DNA of 64,000 nt from Hymenobacter ruricola. Lineage in GTDB: Bacteria > Bacteroidota > Bacteroidia > Cytophagales > Hymenobacteraceae. Position 1 is the first letter of the stretch, and every line of letters starts with the position of its first letter. The stretch covers positions 186,001 through 250,000 of the forward strand of contig NZ_JADQDM010000004.1 of NCBI RefSeq assembly GCF_015694525.1, written 5' to 3'. The notes beneath the pieces were generated by a model. That model was not told the origin of the DNA. It did no database searches and saw only the letters and a program-made list of their open reading frames with translations. The position numbers and the translations under genes were made by a program. Positions 56,089-64,000 of the stretch are shown in pieces.

Positions 56089-57981
56089 TCAAAACCGGCT
56101 GGTGAGGCCGAAGTGAATCTTCGAGTTGCTCAGGCCGAACTGCTGGCCAATGGACGTGGCCTGGCCCGCCGAGTACACGAACTGAAACAAGCCGGCCGGC
56201 GTGCGGAAGCTCAGGCCCGCGCCCACGCCGGTGGGCTGGTCGCTGAACCGGTCGTCGGTCACGTCGTGCCGCAGGTAGGCTTGGTCGGCAAACAAAAACA
56301 CGTAGGAATCGGCGCCGATGAACTGGCGAAATTCGGCCGTGGCCACGGCGAAAGAGCTGGTGTAGAACTGGTTTTCGTTGAAGCCGCGCAGGGAGTTCAG
56401 TCCGCCCAGCCGCAGCAGGTCGTTGGTGAACAGGCGCGGGCTGAGCAAGCCTTCGCCGCGCAGGCGCAGCAGCAGCACGCCGGCGCGCTTCACCGGGAAG
56501 TAGCGCTCGGCGCGCAGGGCAAAGGTGTACTGGGTAGAGCGCATCGGGATGTCCTTGTAAAGTTCGGCGCGGAGCTGGGCGTTCTGGCTGATGGTTTTGG
56601 TGCCCACGGCCGATTGCAAATTCACCAAAGCGCCGCGGTGCGGGAAAAACAGGTCGTCGAGGCTGGCCCAGGCGTAGGCCAGGCCGTAGGAGTTGTACTG
56701 CGAGTCTAGGTTGGCGGGCAGCACGGTGGTGTCCTTCAACTCGTCGAGAAACGAGCCCCGCTGCTCGGCAAAAAAGCTGATGCGGCCGGCTCGCACGGTG
56801 GGGTACGTCACCTGCAGGCGCGGCTGAATGGTGGTGAAATCGTTGGTTTGCTGGTAGAGGTTGAAGGTGCCGGAAAGCTCCAGCGGTGAGCCAAAGAAGT
56901 TGGGGTGCACATACTGCGCATCGAGCAGCTGCGAGAGCGCATCGGTTTTGCGCCATTGCAGGCCGAGCTGCTTGCCGCCGCCCTTGATGTTGCGCAGGTT
57001 GATGGTGACGTCGCCGGTGAACTGCACCCCGCTTTGGTCGGCGTTGGAGTTCGGCAAAATGCCCACAATGGCGTCGAACTGGTTGCTGGGCCGGTCATCG
57101 AGCAGCAAATACACGCGGGCCTTGCCGCCGGCAAACCGGATTTCGGGCTCGGCGCGCAGCTTGAGGTAGGGCAGCTGGCGCAGCAGTTGGGCCGCGCCCA
57201 CCACCCGCTGCTGGCTGAAGGGCTGGCCCGGAAATATCTGCAAATACTTGGTGATGAACCGCTTTTTAGTTTTGGTGTTGCCCACTATCTGCAGCGAGTC
57301 GAACACCACCGCCGGGCCGCGCTTGAGCACCACGCGCCCGGCAATGGCGCGCCCGCTGAGCTGCACCGAATCGAGGCCCACGGTGGCGAAGGGGAAGCCC
57401 TGGTTTTCGGCTTCGGTGAGGATGCGCTCCTGCAGCCGGGCCCAGTCGCCGGGCAGAAAGGGCGTTTGGCGAAACAATTTTTCGCGGTAGCCAGCGCGCG
57501 TCAGCAGGCCGTCGCCGAGGTTGCCGTTGCGCAGGTAGGCCCAGCGAAACTGCTCGCCCACGTAGAGGCGCACACGCACCGTGTCGCGGCCCCAGCGCAG
57601 CTCGTCGGCCGAGGCCGTGAGGTAGGCGTCGCCCTGCAGGGCCACCACCAGGTCGCGCACTTCGCGCAGCGCGCTCAGCGAATCGGGCACGGTGGCGGGC
57701 AGTTTGTAGCGCCGCACGATGGGCCGGTCGGCCGCTTCGGTTTCGAGCTGCAGCACCCGCGGGCGGCCCAGCAGCTGGCGCGGCGCGGGCGCCGGGGGCG
57801 GCGCATCGCGCGGCGGCAGGGGCGGGGTGGCCAGGCCGGGCTGGTTGGGCGCGGCGGGGTTGAGGCTGGGCATTTGGGCGCGGGCATGGGGGCTGCTGAG
57901 CAGGCCGCTCACCACCAGTATTCCCACGCAGCGCAGTAGTAGCCGGATAACCATTCGGGGCAGTAACGCGAAAGCCGCCAT
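56089..57981 (-). CDS. Omp85/BamA-TamA family outer-membrane protein
   Basis: 630 residues with a signal peptide and a Pro-rich start (APPPAPAPRQLL). An N-terminal part with two or more POTRA-like units (~100-290: FDSLQIVGNTKTKKRFITKY, GQPFSQQRVVGAAQLLRQLP) is followed by a C-terminal 16-strand barrel with LLRLGGLNSLRGFNENQF (the L6 loop RGF) and a terminal Phe, RF. It would insert proteins or move substrates across the outer membrane. It is too small for BamA, so it may be a TamA-like or specialised transporter. A start at 57954 (MVIRLLLRC) is equally possible. The O-antigen ligase gene ends 71 bases upstream on the same strand. Confidence 0.9.
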   Translation of the reverse strand: MAAFALLPRMVIRLLLRCVGILVVSGLLSSPHARAQMPSLNPAAPNQPGLATPPLPPRDAPPPAPAPRQLLGRPRVLQLETEAADRPIVRRYKLPATVPDSLSALREVRDLVVALQGDAYLTASADELRWGRDTVRVRLYVGEQFRWAYLRNGNLGDGLLTRAGYREKLFRQTPFLPGDWARLQERILTEAENQGFPFATVGLDSVQLSGRAIAGRVVLKRGPAVVFDSLQIVGNTKTKKRFITKYLQIFPGQPFSQQRVVGAAQLLRQLPYLKLRAEPEIRFAGGKARVYLLLDDRPSNQFDAIVGILPNSNADQSGVQFTGDVTINLRNIKGGGKQLGLQWRKTDALSQLLDAQYVHPNFFGSPLELSGTFNLYQQTNDFTTIQPRLQVTYPTVRAGRISFFAEQRGSFLDELKDTTVLPANLDSQYNSYGLAYAWASLDDLFFPHRGALVNLQSAVGTKTISQNAQLRAELYKDIPMRSTQYTFALRAERYFPVKRAGVLLLRLRGEGLLSPRLFTNDLLRLGGLNSLRGFNENQFYTSSFAVATAEFRQFIGADSYVFLFADQAYLRHDVTDDRFSDQPTGVGAGLSFRTPAGLFQFVYSAGQATSIGQQFGLSNSKIHFGLTSRF

Positions 57982-58052
57982 TTAATTTCCCGAAGATACC
58001 CGGTACCCCGAACCGAAGGTCAGCGTAGCTAAGCCGGACTTCGGTGGTTGCG

Positions 58053-59372
58053 CTAGCCGTTCTCGCGGGCTGGCGCGAAGCTTCGGGGTACCGACCCGGC
58101 CGCTGTTGCTTCGTTGGTTTCAGCCAGTCCCCTTTTGGCGGCTTCTTCGCCGGCTACCACCAGAAAGCCGTAGCCGAACACGAACAGGTTCAGGCCTATT
58201 TGCAGGCTCAGCGTGTCGACCACCATCATCACGGTGGCCTGCGTCAGGATGAAAAAGCAGATGGCCGGGTTGCGCCGCCCCCAGGCCCGGGTGAGGGGCC
58301 ACAGCAGCACCGCCAGCCACAGGCCCAGCCCAATCAGCCCGCCGCCCATCAGGGCTTCGAGGTACTGATTGTGCACTTCCACGCGGTTTTTGAGCTGCAG
58401 GCCGTAGTCGTGCCAGGCGTACTGGCGCAGCATGGCGGCGTGGGTGTCGGCGGGGCCCACGCCCACCAGCCAGTTTTCGCTGATGACGTGGCCGGCGGTT
58501 TCGATGGCAGCCAGGCGCCGGGCCAGCGAATAGTTGTTGATGTCGTGCTTGAGTTGGAACTGCTGCACGTCCCACACGGTGGCGCCCACCCGCTTTTGCA
58601 CCGAGGGCAGCGCCTGGTACGCCAGCCACGGCGCCGCGCCCAGCACCAGCACCAGCCCGAGGCCCAGCGCCAGGTTGCGGCGCGTGAGCAGCCAGCCCGC
58701 GTACGCCAGCAAGCCCGCATACAGCACCAGCAGGCCCGTGCGGTAGGCCAGCACGTGCAGCACCACCACGGCCACCACGGCCGCGGCCAGCAGTGCCCGC
58801 CGCAGCCACGGCCCGGCCAGCGCGTGGCGCCGCAGTAGCAGGCCCCAGAAAAAGGCCTGCGCCAGCATCAGCCCAAACGAGATGTGAAACACGCGCGTGA
58901 CGGCCTGCATGTTCTGGCCGATGCGAATGGCTTCGTTGGCCGCTTCGGGGTGCAGCAGGTACTGGCCCAGGGTGAGCAGGCCCACGGCGGCGGTGCCCAG
59001 CACAAACAGCGCCCCCACGGCCAGCCGCTGCCCGCTGGCCAGCGGCACGGCCGCCGCAAACGCCAGCGGCACGCCCACCCACGGCAGGCTGCGAAACACC
59101 TCGTGCCGCCACACGGCCCATTCGCTGGTGTACACGCTGCTGAGCAGCAAAAACACCACGATAGCCGCCGCCCGCAGGGCCGCGCCGTTGCGGAAGTAGC
59201 GGGGCAGGTCGCGGCGCAAGTCGGGGTTGGCCAGCACGGCCAGCACGCCCACCACAGGCGCCAGCGCCACCAGAAAGCGCGCTGCCAGCAGCCCCACCAC
59301 GCCCGCCACGCAGGCCAGCCACAACAGGTATTGCGAAAGACGACCGGACGAGTAATACTGCGGAATATTCAC
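58053..59372 (-). CDS. O-antigen ligase family membrane protein
   Basis: 439 residues, 11 or 12 hydrophobic segments. The Wzy_C domain holds the large periplasmic loop (~250-345) with VEVHNQYLEALMGGGLIGLG, the conserved His-Asn motif of WaaL/Wzy-type enzymes, and KNR upstream. It joins polysaccharide to lipid A or polymerises repeat units. Its context gives no polysaccharide genes nearby; the next gene on the strand is the Omp85 protein. A weak start region is seen at 59372; the closely preceding open frame in another reading was rejected. Confidence 0.88.
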   Translation of the reverse strand: MNIPQYYSSGRLSQYLLWLACVAGVVGLLAARFLVALAPVVGVLAVLANPDLRRDLPRYFRNGAALRAAAIVVFLLLSSVYTSEWAVWRHEVFRSLPWVGVPLAFAAAVPLASGQRLAVGALFVLGTAAVGLLTLGQYLLHPEAANEAIRIGQNMQAVTRVFHISFGLMLAQAFFWGLLLRRHALAGPWLRRALLAAAVVAVVVLHVLAYRTGLLVLYAGLLAYAGWLLTRRNLALGLGLVLVLGAAPWLAYQALPSVQKRVGATVWDVQQFQLKHDINNYSLARRLAAIETAGHVISENWLVGVGPADTHAAMLRQYAWHDYGLQLKNRVEVHNQYLEALMGGGLIGLGLWLAVLLWPLTRAWGRRNPAICFFILTQATVMMVVDTLSLQIGLNLFVFGYGFLVVAGEEAAKRGLAETNEATAAGSVPRSFAPARENG

Positions 59373-59529
59373 GAAGCGGGGCGGTAAAAACGGACGGAAA
59401 GCGAAGGTAGGGCGTTTTTCCGGCCGTGCTCAAAGCAATGAGGGAGGCAATTGCCGGGCCCGACGGTCCGAGTGGAGGCGCGCTATGAGCGGGGCCACGG
59501 CGCGAACTGCCCGCCGCGCCCGCGGTTTC

Positions 59530-59537
59530 TACCTTTG
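59530..59537 (+). promoter_or_regulatory. -7 promoter element of hemW
   Basis: TACCTTTG, a perfect TAnnTTTG, 59 bases before the ATG at 59597. Confidence 0.6.
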
Positions 59538-59596
59538 TTGGCGGAATTAATGCGGGGCCGCGGCCCGTTTAGCCCTACGCCTCACATCGCGCTTTT

Positions 59597-60754
59597 ATGG
59601 CTGGCCTTTACCTCCACATTCCTTTCTGCAAGCAGGCTTGCCACTATTGCGACTTCCATTTCAGCACATCGCTGGGCTTGAAAAGCCGCTTGGTCGAAGC
59701 CATTGTGCGGGAGCTGGAGCTGCGCCGCGATTACCTCGGTGCTACTACTGAGCTGGAAACCATTTACTTCGGCGGCGGTACGCCCTCATTGCTCAGCGCC
59801 CCGGAGCTAAACCAGATTTTCACCGCCATTCGCCGCCATTTCGCGGTGGCCCCGCAGGCCGAAATCACCCTCGAAGCCAACCCCGACGACCTCAGCGCCG
59901 CCAAGCTGCACGAACTGGCCGCGGCCGGCGTCAACCGCCTCAGCATCGGCCTGCAAAGCTTCTACGAGCCCCATCTGCGCCTGATGAACCGCGCCCACAC
60001 CGCCGGGGAATCGACCACGGCCGTGCGCCGGGCGCAGGACGCGGGCTTCGAGAACATTTCCATTGACTTGATTTACGGCGTGCCCGCGCCGGGCCACCAC
60101 ATCTGGGAGGCCGACCTCGCCAACGCCTTCGCGCTGGGTGTGCCGCACGTGTCGGCCTACGCCCTCACCATCGAGCCGGGCACCGCTTTCGGGCACCGCC
60201 TGCAAAAGGGCACGTTCAAGGCGGCGCCCGATGAGTTCGTGGCCACCCAGTTTGAAATGCTGCTGGCGGCCATGCGCGCCCACGGCTACGAGCAGTACGA
60301 AATCAGCAATTTCTGCCAGCCCGGCCGCGAGAGCCGGCACAACGGCAACTACTGGCGCGGGGTGCCCTATCTCGGCCTCGGCCCCAGCGCCCACAGCTAC
60401 GACGGCCAGAACCGCCAGTTCACCCTCGCCAACAACCCGCAGTACGTGGCCGCCGTGCTGGAGCGCGGCGAAGTGCCCGTGACGCTGGACGTCCTCACCG
60501 CCACCGACCGCGCCAACGAGTACCTGCTCACCACCCTGCGCACGGCCCGCGGCTGCGACCTGGCTTACCTGCGTACCCGTCTCGGCTTCGATGTGCAGGC
60601 CGCCCACGCCGCCTACCTCGCCGAGCTGCAAGCCAACGGCTGGGCCCGCATCCAACACGAAGTGCTTACTTTGACCGACGCGGGCAAGCTCCTGGCCGAC
60701 CACATCACGCTGGAGCTGTTCCAGACCGCAGATTTAACGGATTTTAGCAGATGA
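59597..60754 (+). CDS. hemW: radical SAM haem chaperone HemW
   Basis: 385 residues. The radical SAM cluster motif is C11-x3-C15-x2-C18 in HIPFCKQACHYCDF, followed by YFGGGTPSLL and the C-terminal HemN region (YWRGVPYLGLGPSAHSYDG and YLLTTLRTARG). The arrangement CxxxCxxC with these ends is that of HemW, which delivers haem, rather than the oxygen-independent coproporphyrinogen oxidase HemN. The last residues (TADLTDFSR) come from an inverted repeat that has been inserted at the 3' end, so the native end was probably nearer LFQ. It begins a run of plus-strand genes. Confidence 0.95.
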   Translation: MAGLYLHIPFCKQACHYCDFHFSTSLGLKSRLVEAIVRELELRRDYLGATTELETIYFGGGTPSLLSAPELNQIFTAIRRHFAVAPQAEITLEANPDDLSAAKLHELAAAGVNRLSIGLQSFYEPHLRLMNRAHTAGESTTAVRRAQDAGFENISIDLIYGVPAPGHHIWEADLANAFALGVPHVSAYALTIEPGTAFGHRLQKGTFKAAPDEFVATQFEMLLAAMRAHGYEQYEISNFCQPGRESRHNGNYWRGVPYLGLGPSAHSYDGQNRQFTLANNPQYVAAVLERGEVPVTLDVLTATDRANEYLLTTLRTARGCDLAYLRTRLGFDVQAAHAAYLAELQANGWARIQHEVLTLTDAGKLLADHITLELFQTADLTDFSR

Positions 60755-60850
60755 AACGGAGTATTTGCGGTTCCGGTCGAAACCTGCGTGGCTCCCCGTC
60801 AGAACCGTCGCAAGCCGGTTTTTTAGTTAAAATTCGTTAAATCTGCGGTC
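60724..60850. repeat. inverted repeat at the 3' end of hemW
   Basis: GACCGCAGATTTAACG...(60724-60746) and its reverse complement (60828-60850) with one mismatch. It starts inside hemW, supplies its last codons and its stop, and ends 2 bases before the next gene's ATG. Confidence 0.88.
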
Positions 60851-60852
60851 CC

Positions 60853-61287
60853 ATGAGACTCCTGAGCGACAGCATTGCCGACGACGCCGACTTCTTTGTG
60901 GAGCAGGTACACGTGGTGGCCATTGTCTTTGACAACACCGACGACGTGACCGTGTGGGCCACCACGTTTTTCGACAACGACACGCATTTCTTCCACCTCG
61001 CCCTGCCCTTCAAGGCCCTCGACACGCTCCTGAGCCTGGCTCACGACCGCGCCGACGCCTTGCAGGAAGAAGTGGCCGACGCCCTGGCCGCCCAGGAGTG
61101 GCCCGCGCTGCTCGAATACAATTCCGACGACAGCCCGCCCGTGCCGCTGCCCAGCGTGGCCCTCAAGCTCTCCGTGACTTACCCGGCGCTGGAAGACGAC
61201 GAGACCGGGGACGAAGAAGGCCCCGACGACCCGCAGCCCCACAACATCTTCTACCTCGAAGGCGTGTTCGTGCGCCTCGATACGTAA
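60853..61287 (+). CDS. acidic protein of unknown function
   Basis: 144 residues: rich in Asp, Glu and Val, with an alpha/beta pattern (VVAIVFDNTDDVTVWATTFF, HLALPFKALDTLLSLAHDR), an acidic run LEDDETGDEEGPDDPQ, and a conserved-looking end (HNIFYLEGVFVRLDT). It is not exported. No family was recognised. It begins just after the hemW repeat, and its stop is 4 bases before the alpha/beta hydrolase gene, so the two probably form an operon and may act together. Confidence 0.7.
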   Translation: MRLLSDSIADDADFFVEQVHVVAIVFDNTDDVTVWATTFFDNDTHFFHLALPFKALDTLLSLAHDRADALQEEVADALAAQEWPALLEYNSDDSPPVPLPSVALKLSVTYPALEDDETGDEEGPDDPQPHNIFYLEGVFVRLDT

Positions 61288-61291
61288 GCGG

Positions 61292-61951
61292 ATGGCGGCG
61301 ACGCCGGTCTTCTACCTCATTCCCGGGCTGGGCGCCGACGAGCGGGTGTTTCGGTTCCTGCGCTTGCAGGGCGAGGTGCACGTGCTGCGCTGGCTGGCGC
61401 CCGAAAACGCCAAGGAGCCGCTGCCGCACTACGCCGCCCGGCTCGCGGCGGCCGTGCCCGCGGGGCAGGCTTGCTGGCTGGTTGGGGTTTCTTTCGGGGG
61501 CGTGCTGGCGCAGGAAGTAGGGCGGTTGCGCCCCCGGGCGCGCGTGGTGCTGGTTTCGAGCTTCGCCAGCCCGGAGGAGCTGCCTTGGGTGGCGGGGCTG
61601 GCGCGGGCCACGGGCTTGCACCGGCTGCTGGTGCCGCAGCTGTTGGCGCTGCTGCCGCGGGTAGCGCAGTGGTTTTTCAGCGTTGGAAACGGGGCCGAAT
61701 ACGAATTGTTAAAGCGCATCATCCGCGATACCGAGCCGGGCTTCGTGCGCTGGGCCATTGCCCAACTCGTGCAGTGGCCGGGCGGCGCCCCGGCGCCCGT
61801 GGCGCGCATCCACGGCACTGCCGACCGGCTGCTGCCGGCCGGCGCGGCGCACAGCACCTACCGGCTGCCCGGCGGCCACTTCATCATCGTCAGCCGCGCG
61901 GACGAAATCAGCCGGATTCTCAATCAACTCGGAGCAACGGAAACTACCTGA
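61292..61951 (+). CDS. alpha/beta hydrolase
   Basis: 219 residues. The nucleophile elbow is GVSFGG (Ser ~67), the oxyanion region LIPGLGADERVF is at the start, the acid is in HGTADRLLP and the His in PGGHFIIV, giving a full Ser-Asp-His triad. The cap region (~105-150) is small. Family members cut esters, amides or C-C bonds; the substrate is unknown. It is 4 bases after the acidic protein gene. The following gene (62073) is 121 bases away. Confidence 0.85.
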   Translation: MAATPVFYLIPGLGADERVFRFLRLQGEVHVLRWLAPENAKEPLPHYAARLAAAVPAGQACWLVGVSFGGVLAQEVGRLRPRARVVLVSSFASPEELPWVAGLARATGLHRLLVPQLLALLPRVAQWFFSVGNGAEYELLKRIIRDTEPGFVRWAIAQLVQWPGGAPAPVARIHGTADRLLPAGAAHSTYRLPGGHFIIVSRADEISRILNQLGATETT

Positions 61952-62072
61952 CCCTTCCGTGCCGCGGCGTTGCTTTTCCGGGCATGTGCTTCTTTTGTCC
62001 GCACTCGTTCCGAACGGCAGCTTCTGCACGCTAAGGGGCCGTATCAAATTAACATTCTCTTTTGCGGTTCGC

Positions 62073-62825
62073 ATGGCTCCGGGGCTTCACGAAATTATTG
62101 ACGCGGCGTACCAGTTGTTTGCGCCTTACATGCTGGGTTCCACGCTCGACGTGTGCAAGGCCTGCTGCGTGACCGACGCCGAGGAGCAGGAGTTGCTGCG
62201 CACCCCGCTGCGGACGGTGTCGGCCGCCGTGCTGGACGCGGGCTTCTTTAGCTCGGCCCGCTCCGGCTCCGAACGCGAGCATTGGGAGTTGAAGCACTTC
62301 CTGCCCCGGTTGCTGGAACTGGTAGCGCAGTTCGACTTTCCGATGCACTCCACGGAAATAACCTTCAGCCGGCTCGAACTGCACCGTGCCGCTCAGTGGA
62401 CTGACCCGGAGCGAACCCTGTTGCAAACCTTCGCGGAAGTGTTTTTCGTGCAGTGCCTCGGAGAGTACCCCTTGCCAGGCGGCGCCTCGCTCACCGAACT
62501 ACTTATCATGTTTGGGCTGGGTCATTTCGACCTCGCTCAGCTGCTGGCTGCCTGGGCCGCCGCCCGCAGCCAAAGCAGCGCTTTGCACACCAAAGACTTT
62601 TTACTGCGCGAAATCCAATTTGGCCGTGTGGGCCTCCAACTGCTGAATCCTTTTTCCGAGCCCCACATCAATACCGCCGTTGCGGCTTGGCTGAACGAAG
62701 CCGCCGTGCCGCAGCAGTTGGCCCAGCAGCTTGAGTACCATGTCCTACATGACTCAGCCCTGAACAACGACACCCTCAATGAACTCAGCTGGGCCTATGA
62801 GGTGCTGCAAACAGCGTTAACGTAA
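62073..62825 (+). CDS. protein of unknown function, 250 aa
   Basis: 250 residues from the ATG at 62073. Mostly helical, cytoplasmic, with a Cys cluster near the start (LDVCKACCVTDAEEQELL) that could bind metal, then ELKHFLPRLLELVAQFDFPM and a long helical C-terminal half (SLTELLIMFGLGHFDLAQLL, LREIQFGRVGLQLLNPFSEP). The frame is open upstream to 61758 but overlaps the hydrolase gene and lacks the style of coding sequence. No family was recognised. It is followed 21 bases later by the cyclase family gene on the same strand. Confidence 0.72.
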   Translation: MAPGLHEIIDAAYQLFAPYMLGSTLDVCKACCVTDAEEQELLRTPLRTVSAAVLDAGFFSSARSGSEREHWELKHFLPRLLELVAQFDFPMHSTEITFSRLELHRAAQWTDPERTLLQTFAEVFFVQCLGEYPLPGGASLTELLIMFGLGHFDLAQLLAAWAAARSQSSALHTKDFLLREIQFGRVGLQLLNPFSEPHINTAVAAWLNEAAVPQQLAQQLEYHVLHDSALNNDTLNELSWAYEVLQTALT

Positions 62826-62846
62826 CCACCGTACCCTGCCTTCCCC

Positions 62847-63620
62847 ATGCTCCCTACTTATCCCTACGCCGGCCGTACCTACGCCTTCGACCCTGCCGCA
62901 CCCATCGACATTTCCCTGCCGCTGGCCCCCGGCGAAAATCAGGTGAACTGCTTTTGGGCCGAGCCCGTGCAGTTCGACACCATCCGGGTGGGCAGCTTCG
63001 TGGGCAGCGTGGCCCTGGGCGGCAGCACCAACTACCAGCGCGTGCACCTCACGCCCCACGGCAACGGCACCCACACCGAATGCTACGGCCACATCTCGCC
63101 CGACCCGGCCGTGACGCTCAACCAGTGCCTGCGCCGCTTCCTGTTCGTGGCCCGGCTGGTGAGCGTGGCCCCGCGCCCCCAGCCCAACGGCGACCTCGTG
63201 GTGCTGCTGGCCGACGTGCAAGCTGCCCTGGCCGCGCAACCGGACCGGTCCTTGCCCGAGGCCTTCATCCTGCGCACCCTGCCCAACGACCCCGCCAAGC
63301 GCCACCGCCAATACTCCGGCACCAACCCCACTTACATCGAGCCCGCGCTGGCCGAATTCCTGGTGGAGCACGGCGTCCAGCATTTCCTGCTCGACCTGCC
63401 CAGCGTGGACCGCGAGGAGGACGCCGGCCAGCTCCTGGCCCACCACGCGTTCTGGCAATACCCCGCGCAGCCGCGCTACGCCGCCACCATCACCGAGCTG
63501 ATTTTTGTGCCCGACGAAGTAGCTGACGGCCTCTACCTTCTTAACATCCAAATTACTAGCCTTGAGCTCGATGCCAGCCCCAGCAAGCCGGTGCTGTATC
63601 GCCTGAGTGCCCAAGCATAA
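62847..63620 (+). CDS. cyclase family (KynB-like) metal-dependent hydrolase
   Basis: 257 residues. The metal-binding motif HGNGTHTECYGH (His71, His76, Glu78, His82) is the family form of H-x-G-T-H-x-D, with Glu where Asp is usual. The N-terminal DISLPLAPGE and the region FLLDLPSVDREEDAGQLLAH (~185-206) also fit. Kynurenine formamidase KynB and other cyclase-family hydrolases cleave N-formyl or lactam bonds using zinc or manganese. The second half of the kynurenine route is not in the window, so the substrate is open. It starts 21 bases after the previous gene. Confidence 0.85.
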   Translation: MLPTYPYAGRTYAFDPAAPIDISLPLAPGENQVNCFWAEPVQFDTIRVGSFVGSVALGGSTNYQRVHLTPHGNGTHTECYGHISPDPAVTLNQCLRRFLFVARLVSVAPRPQPNGDLVVLLADVQAALAAQPDRSLPEAFILRTLPNDPAKRHRQYSGTNPTYIEPALAEFLVEHGVQHFLLDLPSVDREEDAGQLLAHHAFWQYPAQPRYAATITELIFVPDEVADGLYLLNIQITSLELDASPSKPVLYRLSAQA

Positions 63621-63702
63621 ACCTGCGCCAAAGGCGGGTGCAACGGAAATGACAGTGGCGGCATCTAGCCAGTACACTTCCATTTCTCACCAGCCACCGC
63701 TT

Positions 63703-64000
63703 ATGCGCCTTTTCCGTACCGTATTACCCGGCCTGCTCATTCTGGCTGCCACCGCCACCAGCCACGGGCAAACCGCCCCGGTCGCCCCCACCACGCCCGA
63801 GGACGTTGCCACGCCGCTTGCCCCCGACGACGCCCACAAGCTGCTCCTGAAGGTGGGCCTGAACGCCGGCCGCTCGGTTCGCTGGAGCGGCTACGCCGGC
63901 TGGTCTGGGCGAACGCCGGTTTCCCTTGCGGCAGAATACGCCCTCAGCCCCAGGTTCACCCTCTACGGTCAGCTCGACACCGACATCGACGTATTGCGCC
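63703..64000 (+). CDS. secreted protein, probably an outer-membrane beta-barrel (3' end outside window)
   Basis: About 99 residues are visible, from the ATG at 63703. A signal peptide (LFRTVLPGLLILAATATSHG) is followed by a Pro/Thr/Ala-rich stretch and then strand-like segments (KVGLNAGRSVRW, LAAEYALSPRFTLYGQLDTD) with alternating hydrophobic residues that suggest an outer-membrane barrel of the OmpW/outer-membrane beta-barrel type. The rest of the gene lies beyond the window. Confidence 0.7.
   Translation, partial: MRLFRTVLPGLLILAATATSHGQTAPVAPTTPEDVATPLAPDDAHKLLLKVGLNAGRSVRWSGYAGWSGRTPVSLAAEYALSPRFTLYGQLDTDIDVLR

Noticed and set aside
61758..62072. Upstream extension of the 62073-62825 gene
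   Set aside because: It overlaps the alpha/beta hydrolase gene and reads as low-quality sequence; the ATG at 62073 starts a protein-like region.

Overview
The window is GC-rich chromosomal DNA from a member of the Bacteroidota, most likely a Hymenobacter-type organism (Cytophagales/Hymenobacteraceae). This rests on the gene families present (DUF4783, GxxExxY, CbpA/CbpM pair, Omp85 with O-antigen ligase, ECF sigma factors), the absence of Shine-Dalgarno sites, and promoters of the TAnnTTTG type close to start codons. Genes are on both strands in short operons. No tRNA, rRNA, CRISPR array, prophage or transposase gene was recognised. Genes cut by the window edges: the end of an RND efflux permease on the left and the start of a secreted protein on the right.

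Layout. 0-5 kb: RND permease tail, an acyl-carrier-like protein lacking the modified Ser, a DUF1232 protein, then an ECF sigma factor with a membrane protein that joins an anti-sigma-like domain to a trypsin-like protease. 4.5-7.3 kb: a McrB-McrC type IV restriction module with a small membrane protein between the subunits. 7.4-18.6 kb: metabolic and envelope genes, including a 2OG-Fe(II) oxygenase, a chromate transporter, an acyltransferase, and an AraC regulator beside two aldo/keto reductases that share a 31-nt upstream motif. 19-24.6 kb: CbpA/CbpM, a histidine kinase, an S41 peptidase gene broken by a stop codon, and a ZIP transporter. 25-32.4 kb: nadC, gpmI and prfA. 32.5-37.4 kb: thrA-thrB-thrC, with hairpin repeats in both gaps.

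42-51.2 kb is a maltodextrin/glycogen region: an MFS sugar permease, two exported GH13 enzymes and a GT35 phosphorylase-like protein. Three of these promoters carry the same AACGTTTGC palindrome, which suggests one LacI-type regulon. Inside the region sits a GxxExxY gene bounded exactly by inverted repeats. 51.3-64 kb: a YedK-type DNA-protein crosslink protein, RlpA, GH25 lysozyme, Hsp20, Omp85, O-antigen ligase, HemW, and several small genes of unknown function.

A notable overall feature is about a dozen long intergenic palindromes. Three classes share the end GTCATnnnGAGCGCAGCG. They sit mainly at gene 3' ends, several overlap stop codons, and some contain or form terminators.
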